A DNA stretch of 64,000 nt from assembly GCF_002116905.1 (NCBI RefSeq), contig NZ_CP015118.1, positions 124,001 through 188,000 of the forward strand. Direction: 5' to 3'. The position numbers and the translations under genes were made by a program. Source of the DNA: Piscinibacter gummiphilus (GTDB lineage Bacteria > Pseudomonadota > Gammaproteobacteria > Burkholderiales > Burkholderiaceae_C). Below are positions 59,534 to 64,000 of this stretch, in pieces (positions within the stretch are counted from its first letter, which is position 1; the number at the start of each line of letters is the position of its first letter). Below the pieces are notes generated by a model. That model did no database searches and was not told the DNA's origin. It saw only the letters and a list, made by a program, of their open reading frames with translations.

Positions 59534-59604
59534 GTCACCCCGGCGCAGGCCGGGGCCCTGGACCTCCGTTCACCGCCCGGCGTCCCGGCCTGCGCCGGGA
59601 TGAC
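59534..59604. repeat. REP-like palindromic element, copy 2
   Basis: GTCACCCCGGCGCAGGCCGGGG (59534-59555, 22 bases) and a near-exact reverse complement at 59584-59604 form a large inverted repeat of about 71 bases; each arm is itself palindromic. Same family as 11787-11866 (shared GTCAYCCCGGCG ends). It lies directly after the end of the gene at 59610 in that gene's reading direction. Confidence 0.8.
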
Positions 59605-59609
59605 GGCGT

Positions 59610-60737
59610 TTACTGCAACGGCAGGTGCGCCTGCTGCGGCACCCGCGCCGGCGGCCGCACGTCCACGGGCCGGGCGCGCGAGACGCGGCGGCGCATCAGT
59701 ACCGTGTGGGGCACGTAGCCGCGCGAGTCGAGGTTCCAGCCTTCCACGGCCTGGTCGTCGTTGACCCGGTCCAGGCGCGTGGTGCCGAGCTTGCGCTGGC
59801 TGGCGCGGGCCACGAGGTCTTCGCACTGCGCCTCGGTGAGCTGGCTCGCGAACGCCGTCCAGCGCTGCAGCGCGAGCGGGTTGCGCCAGGCGTCCTCGAT
59901 GGCCCAGCGCACCTCGTGCGGCTCGGCCGAGCGGCCGGCTTCCAGCACGCGCGGCAGCAGCGCGTGGAAGAACATCTGGAACGCGCGCTTGGTGTCCTTG
60001 CCGGGCAGCAGGTCCTCGAAACGCGAGAGGCGGTGGCTCCAGCCCTCGGTGGCGAGCTGCAGGCTGACGAAGGCCTGCAGCGCCTGCACCGGGTTGAAGA
60101 GGCGCAGGCGGTTCGGCGGCAGCACGAGCATCGGCAGCGCGCAGGCCTCGGCGTGCGACAGGCGCTCGACGTAGCTGCACAGCACCGCGGTGCGGGCCCA
60201 TTGCGCGGCGGTGAGGCCGGCGATGCCGCCGAGCGATTCCGCCTCGATCTGGCGCACGAAGCCGAGCGCGTCGCGGAAGCCGTGCGCGCCCTTGGCGTGG
60301 TTGGCCTTCGCGCTCATCACCGCGAGGTTGCCAGCGGCGTAGCCGGCGTCGCTGCGCACGCGGTCGATGGACGCGTCGGTGGATTCGAGCGTGGCGCTGC
60401 TGAGCGCCACGCGGGTGATGGGGCAGTGGGTGACGTCGATCTGCTGCAGGTAGTGCGGCGTGACCTGCACCAGCTCGACGCTGCGGCCGCGCAGCCAGGC
60501 GTGCAGGCGCAGCTGCAGCCACTTGCGCACGTGCCGCGTGGGCTGCAGCGTGCGCATGCCGAAGGTGGCGGCGCCGGCCAGCAGGCCGTTGCGCAGCGGC
60601 GAGGGCTCCTGGGCGTACGGGGCCGGCAGGTGCACGTTGTAGTGGGCATAGTCCCAGCCGAGCTCGAACCCGATGTGCTCGTGGGTCGTGACGGTGCCGG
60701 CGTTGCGGTCGTGCGAGAGGTGCAGTTCGAGGGTCAT
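59610..60737 (-). CDS. Uncharacterised protein with HNH-like central motif, next to a WYL regulator
   Basis: A 375-residue protein I do not recognise. The centre reads DVTHCPITRVALSS...STDASIDRVRSDAGYAAGNLAVMSAKANHAKG (about residues 113-165), whose order C-P-x-T, S-I-D-R-V, G-Y-x-x-G-N-L and N-x-x-K resembles HNH nuclease domains, but with only one Cys and a changed His. The N-terminal part is LHLSHDRNAGTVTTHEHIGFELGWDYAHY; the rest is helical, ending in a basic Pro-rich tail. ATG 60737 has GGAG 6 bases upstream; GTG 60758 lies in a palindrome. Divergent from the WYL regulator with 110 bases between. Nuclease activity is only inference. Confidence 0.65.
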   Translation of the reverse strand: MTLELHLSHDRNAGTVTTHEHIGFELGWDYAHYNVHLPAPYAQEPSPLRNGLLAGAATFGMRTLQPTRHVRKWLQLRLHAWLRGRSVELVQVTPHYLQQIDVTHCPITRVALSSATLESTDASIDRVRSDAGYAAGNLAVMSAKANHAKGAHGFRDALGFVRQIEAESLGGIAGLTAAQWARTAVLCSYVERLSHAEACALPMLVLPPNRLRLFNPVQALQAFVSLQLATEGWSHRLSRFEDLLPGKDTKRAFQMFFHALLPRVLEAGRSAEPHEVRWAIEDAWRNPLALQRWTAFASQLTEAQCEDLVARASQRKLGTTRLDRVNDDQAVEGWNLDSRGYVPHTVLMRRRVSRARPVDVRPPARVPQQAHLPLQ

Positions 60738-60757
60738 CTGGCGCTCCAGTTCGTTCA

Positions 60758-60772
60758 CTGCAACCGTTGCAG
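60758..60772. promoter_or_regulatory. Palindrome between the unknown gene and the WYL regulator
   Basis: CTGCAA (60758-60763) and TTGCAG (60767-60772) are perfect arms around CCG, within the shared divergent promoter region. A candidate operator for the WYL protein. Confidence 0.4.
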
Positions 60773-60847
60773 CGATGGAGCCAGTGTCTCGAGCAAGAGG
60801 CTCATGGCGTGAGCCAGTGAAATCTTTCTGCGGTATGCTGCGCCGCC

Positions 60848-61825
60848 ATGGACCGCACCGAACGCTTCTACAAGATCGAACTGCTGCTGCGCAACCGGGG
60901 CTGCGTGCCCTTCGAGGCCCTGCTGGAGGAGCTCGCCGTGTCGCGCGCCACCCTCAAGCGCGACCTGCAGTACCTGCGCGACCGCCTCAACGCCCCCATC
61001 GTCTACGACCGCTTCGACAACGGCTACCGCTTCGACGCGTCGGCCGGCGGCGAACGGCACGAACTGCCGGGGCTGTGGTTCAGCGAAAAGGAGATCCACG
61101 CGCTGCTGACCATGCACCAGCTGATGAACGGGCTGGACGACGACGGCGTCCTGTCGCGCCACCTGCAGCCCATGATGGACAAGCTGCAGGGCCTGCTGGG
61201 GGCCGATGAAAGCGAGGCGAAGGAGCTGATGCGGCGCGTGAAGGTGCTCGTCACCGCGCGGCGGCGCTCGCCCAGCCGCTTCTTCGAACTGCTGGGCAGC
61301 GCGCTGGTGCAGCGCAAGCGGGTGGACCTCGTCTACTTCAAGCGCAGCGACCGCAGCACCAGCGAACGCGAGGTGTCGCCGCAGCGCCTCGTGAACTACC
61401 GCAACACCTGGTACCTCGACGCCTGGTGCCATCGCAGCGACGGCCTGCGGCGCTTCGCGCTCGACGCCATCCAGGACGCCCGCGCGCTCGACACCCGCGC
61501 CCGCAACGTTGCCGTGAAGGAACTGGAGGCCGAGCTCGACGCCGGCTACGGCATCTACGGGGCAGGCGACAAGAAGGTGAAGTGGGCCACGCTCGTGTTC
61601 CAGGCCGACGCCGCCCAGTGGGTGGCGGGCGAGGAGTGGCATCCGCAGCAGAAGCCGCGCTGGCTCGACGACGGACGCTACGAGCTGCAGGTGCCGTACA
61701 GCGATCCCACCGAACTCGCGATGGACATCCTGCGGTGGGGCGACCGGGTGGTGGTGGCGGGCGACAAGGCCCTGTCCAACGCGATCCAGGCGCGGCTGCG
61801 TGCCGCGCTGGCCCAGTACAGCTAG
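60848..61825 (+). CDS. WYL-domain transcriptional regulator
   Basis: Protein of 325 residues in the YafY/PafC-like group. N-terminal HTH (about 1-60, RNRGCVPFEALLEELAVSRATLKRDLQYLRDRL), then the WYL ligand-binding domain; the W-Y-L residues occur literally as NTWYLDAW, preceded by PQRLVNYRNTWYLDAWCHRSDGLRRFALD (key NTWYLDAW, CHRSDGLRRFALD). A C-terminal WCX part follows (VKWATLVFQADAAQWV). WYL proteins bind nucleic-acid or nucleotide ligands and often control DNA-damage or anti-phage genes (family knowledge). Its stop overlaps the esterase gene's stop, convergent. Confidence 0.93.
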   Translation: MDRTERFYKIELLLRNRGCVPFEALLEELAVSRATLKRDLQYLRDRLNAPIVYDRFDNGYRFDASAGGERHELPGLWFSEKEIHALLTMHQLMNGLDDDGVLSRHLQPMMDKLQGLLGADESEAKELMRRVKVLVTARRRSPSRFFELLGSALVQRKRVDLVYFKRSDRSTSEREVSPQRLVNYRNTWYLDAWCHRSDGLRRFALDAIQDARALDTRARNVAVKELEAELDAGYGIYGAGDKKVKWATLVFQADAAQWVAGEEWHPQQKPRWLDDGRYELQVPYSDPTELAMDILRWGDRVVVAGDKALSNAIQARLRAALAQYS

Positions 61826-62775
61826 GCGAGCGCCCTTCGCCGCTGCAGCGCGAAGAAGCGCACGATCTCGCGGCTCGCGTCCGGTCCCTTCGGGTCGGCG
61901 TACGAGCCGGCCGGGTCGCCGCCCGACCACGCATGGCCGGCGCCATGCACCTCCCAGTGCTCGACGAAGGGGCGGCCGTCGCGGCCGGGGAACACCGTGT
62001 GCACGAAGGGGCGGCCCTGGTTCTCCCCGCGGCTGATCACCGGGTCGATGGGCGAGCCGGCCACCACGTCGTCCACCACGTGCTGGCCGTTGGCCGGGTG
62101 CACGGTCTTGTCGGCGTCGCCATGGAACACGATGGTGGGAATGCCGGGACCGCCCGAGCGCGTGGGGCCGGTGGGCCGCAGCCGGCCGGTGTGCATCACG
62201 GCGAAGGCCGAGGCCACGTCGCGCGCCGCGCCTTGCGGCAGGCCCGAGTGCACGGCCGACGCGGCGAACACGTCGGGGTACTCGCGCCCGAGGATCGCGG
62301 CCATCGCGCCGCCGGCCGACAGGCCGGCGACGAACACGCGGTCCGGGTCGGCGCCGCGGGCCGCCGCGACCTCGCGGGCCATGCCGGCGAGCACGGCGGG
62401 TTCACCGTCGCCGCGGCGCTGGTCGCCGGGCGAGAACCAGTTCCAGCACTTGTGGGCGTTCGAGCGCGGCGGCTGGGCCGGGTACAGCGCGATGAAGCCG
62501 TGCTGCCGGGCCAGGTCGTTCATGCGCGTGCCGCGGGCGAAGTCGTCGGGGTCCTGGGTGCAGCCGTGCAGCATCATCACGAGCGGCAGCGGCTTGCCCG
62601 CGAAGCCCTCGGGCACGAAGAGCTTGTAGGCGCGCGTGCCCGCGGGGCCGGTGAAGGTGCCGGACTCGAAGTGGGGCAGCGGCGCTGCGGGCGGGGGCGT
62701 GCCGCGCAGCGCACGCCGCACGGTGTTGGTGGCGCGGCGCAGCCACCGGGACAGCATCGGGGCGAACGGTTTCAT
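61822..62775 (-). CDS. PHB-depolymerase-family esterase (LpqC-like)
   Basis: Alpha/beta hydrolase of 317 residues. Oxyanion region MLHGCTQDPDDFARGTRMNDLA, nucleophile Ser in VFVAGLSAGGAMAA, Asp in FHGDADKTVHP and His in HGAGHAWSGG form the expected triad. The pattern YPAQPPRSNAHKCWNWFSPGDQRRGDGEPA is typical of the polyhydroxybutyrate depolymerase / feruloyl-esterase group. The N-terminus is a basic 30-residue stretch, not a clear signal peptide. ATG 62775 chosen; ATG 62784 possible. It overlaps the WYL gene's end by 4 bases. Confidence 0.88.
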   Translation of the reverse strand: MKPFAPMLSRWLRRATNTVRRALRGTPPPAAPLPHFESGTFTGPAGTRAYKLFVPEGFAGKPLPLVMMLHGCTQDPDDFARGTRMNDLARQHGFIALYPAQPPRSNAHKCWNWFSPGDQRRGDGEPAVLAGMAREVAAARGADPDRVFVAGLSAGGAMAAILGREYPDVFAASAVHSGLPQGAARDVASAFAVMHTGRLRPTGPTRSGGPGIPTIVFHGDADKTVHPANGQHVVDDVVAGSPIDPVISRGENQGRPFVHTVFPGRDGRPFVEHWEVHGAGHAWSGGDPAGSYADPKGPDASREIVRFFALQRRRALA

Positions 62776-62835
62776 CGACCCCATGGTAACGGGCCGGCCG
62801 TTACCATTCGCGGCGGAACACGGAAGGATCCCCTG

Positions 62836-63114
62836 ATGAAAGCAACCTGGAACGGCGTCACCATCGCCGAAAGCGACGACACGGTGGTCGTCGAAGGCAA
62901 CCACTACTTCCCCGAAGGCAGCCTGAACCGCGACTACGTGACGTTCAGCAACCACCGCAGCGGCTGCCCGTGGAAGGGCCAGGCCCACTACTACAGCCTG
63001 TTCGTCAACGGCGAGATGAACCCCGACGCCGTCTGGTACTACCCCGAGCCCACCGAGGCCGCCGCCGAGATCAAGGGCCGGGTGGCGTTCTGGAAGGGTG
63101 TGAAAGTAGAGTGA
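62836..63114 (+). CDS. DUF427 family protein
   Basis: Conserved small protein of 92 residues with the DUF427 order: MKATWNGVTIAESDDTVVVEGNHYFPEGSLN, then FSNHRSGCPWKGQAHYYSLFVNGE and AVWYYPEPTEAAAEIKGRVAFWKGV (the last part is the hallmark YYPEP...IKGRVAFW). The single Cys (SGCPWKG) and Trp patch are conserved. Function unknown. Its 3' end overlaps the 3' end of the SulP gene by 44 bases on the opposite strand. Confidence 0.9.
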   Translation: MKATWNGVTIAESDDTVVVEGNHYFPEGSLNRDYVTFSNHRSGCPWKGQAHYYSLFVNGEMNPDAVWYYPEPTEAAAEIKGRVAFWKGVKVE

Positions 63115-64000
63115 CCGGTTCCTCGCCCGCCACCCCCTGGTGGTGGCTGAGGAACAGCCGGCCGCGGAACCAGCGCAGCCAGTCGCTCGCCACCAGGCCG
63201 TCGAGCACCGGTCCCTTGACCTCCGACAGGTCCAGCTGGATGCCACGGCGGGCCAGCAGGTCCTGCAGCGAGCGCAGCGCCTCCACCCCGCTGAAGTCGA
63301 TGTGGTTCACCGGCGACATCTGCAGCAGCACGCGGTCCACGTCGCCGGGTGCGGTCTCGAGCAGGCCCACCACCACGTCGGGCAGCTGGCGGGCGTTGAC
63401 GTAGAGCAGGCTTTCGTCGATGCGGATGCCCAGCAGCCCGGCCGTGCCCTCGGTGGCGTAGCGGCGCACGTTGCGGTAGTGCTCGGTGCCGGGCATGCGT
63501 GCCACCACCACCGCATGGGGCCGGGCGGTGCGCTTGAGCAGCATCGCGATCGACAGCGCCACGCCGAAGGCCAGCGCCCACTGGGCGTCCTTGAGCACCG
63601 TGATGGCGGCCACGGCGCCCATCATCGCGGCTTCGCCGTGCGAGTAGCGCCAGGCCTCGCCGAACCCTTTCCATTCCCCGGCGGCCAGCACCGACATCAC
63701 GATGGTGGCCGCGAGCACCGCCTTCGGCAGCATCGCGAGCGGCACCGCGAACAACAGCATGCCGAAACCGGTGAACACGGCCGCGAAGACCCCGGCCCAG
63801 CGCGTGCGGGCGCCGGCCTCGGCGTTCACCGCGGTGCGCGAGAAGCTGCCGCCCACCGGCATGCCGCCGCCCACGCCTGCGGCGAGGTTGGCGCCGGCCA
63901 GGCCCATCAGCTCGCGCCGCGCGCTCACCCGCTTGCCGCGCTGCAGTCCCAGGTTCTCGGCGACGGCCAGGCTGCTGACGAAGGTGACCAGCGAGATCAG
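63071..64000 (-). CDS. SulP-family anion transporter, C-terminal part (5' end outside window)
   Basis: The last 309 residues of a SulP transporter, open to the right edge. Seen: the membrane part with LISLVTFVSSLAVAENLG, the family anion-site region AGANLAAGVGGGMPVGGSFSRTAVNAEAGA and LPKAVLAATIVMSVLAAGEWK, then the cytoplasmic STAS domain with VNHIDFSGVEALRSLQDLLARRGIQLDLSEVKG (key DFSGVEAL). SulP proteins carry sulfate, bicarbonate or similar anions. The sequence ends SRTPPGP, in overlap with DUF427. Confidence 0.93.
   Translation of the reverse strand: MISLVTFVSSLAVAENLGLQRGKRVSARRELMGLAGANLAAGVGGGMPVGGSFSRTAVNAEAGARTRWAGVFAAVFTGFGMLLFAVPLAMLPKAVLAATIVMSVLAAGEWKGFGEAWRYSHGEAAMMGAVAAITVLKDAQWALAFGVALSIAMLLKRTARPHAVVVARMPGTEHYRNVRRYATEGTAGLLGIRIDESLLYVNARQLPDVVVGLLETAPGDVDRVLLQMSPVNHIDFSGVEALRSLQDLLARRGIQLDLSEVKGPVLDGLVASDWLRWFRGRLFLSHHQGVAGEEPVTLLSHPSRTPPGP

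Noticed and set aside
1..64000. CRISPR arrays, tRNA or rRNA genes, insertion sequences, integrases, phage genes
   Set aside because: No regularly spaced direct repeats, cloverleaf-like or CCA-ending sequence, transposase or integrase motifs were seen. A tRNA scan and profile search would settle this.

Overview
The window is about 64 kb of GC-rich (roughly two-thirds G+C), densely coding chromosomal DNA from a Gram-negative bacterium. Codon positions end overwhelmingly in G or C. The best matches by gene content (MinCDE behind a shikimate-dehydrogenase-like gene, STN-type TonB receptor with FecI/FecR, NodT-type outer-membrane factors, DUF2322, DUF427, chemoreceptor tail, poly-hydroxybutyrate-depolymerase-like esterase) point to a beta-proteobacterium of the order Burkholderiales; genus cannot be fixed from sequence alone. 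I see no rRNA, tRNA, CRISPR array, insertion sequence, integrase or phage gene, so this looks like ordinary chromosome.

Layout. 1-545: end of a chemoreceptor. 626-1135: GyrI-like ligand-binding protein. 1354-10306: a rightward cluster for uptake and use of peptide-like compounds: binding protein, two permeases, two ATPases, a GntR repressor, a gamma-glutamyltransferase-family hydrolase and a bile-acid-symporter-like carrier. The promoter regions of the transporter and of the GntR gene carry the same sequence blocks in the same phase. 10372-14185: exported (alpha/alpha)6-barrel-like protein and, convergent, malic enzyme MaeB; a palindromic repeat lies between them. 14469-18209: PfkB kinase, shikimate-dehydrogenase-like protein and minCDE. 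18402-21753: NmrA-like reductase, two small conserved or hypothetical proteins, and an ankyrin-repeat protein with a large conserved C-terminal region.

21791-25875 (leftward) is a compact signalling operon: flavin-binding stress protein, KaiC-like double ATPase and hybrid histidine kinase, the last two translationally coupled, with no KaiA or KaiB. 25994-34054 holds a GIY-YIG-like protein, a methyltransferase, a YihY membrane protein, a lone receiver, two stacked membrane proteins (DUF2157, then DUF4401 fused to GDYXXLXY), a hydratase and ferredoxin-NADP reductase. 34119-40784 is an AcrAB-type multidrug pump with its outer-membrane factor, facing a TetR regulator over a palindrome whose half-sites equal those of the E. 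coli AcrR operator.

40809-45666: ergothioneine pair EgtB/EgtD, SerA, a small protein and a luciferase-like monooxygenase. 45710-49808: FecI/FecR/TonB receptor iron-signalling operon behind a Fur-box-like site. 49899-53108: small protein, azoreductase facing a LysR regulator, hemerythrin and a LapA-like membrane protein. 53109-59473: a second RND pump operon that starts with its own TetR gene. 59610-61825: an unrecognised 375-residue protein divergent from a WYL regulator. 61822-64000: esterase, DUF427 protein and the 3' part of a SulP transporter cut by the window edge.
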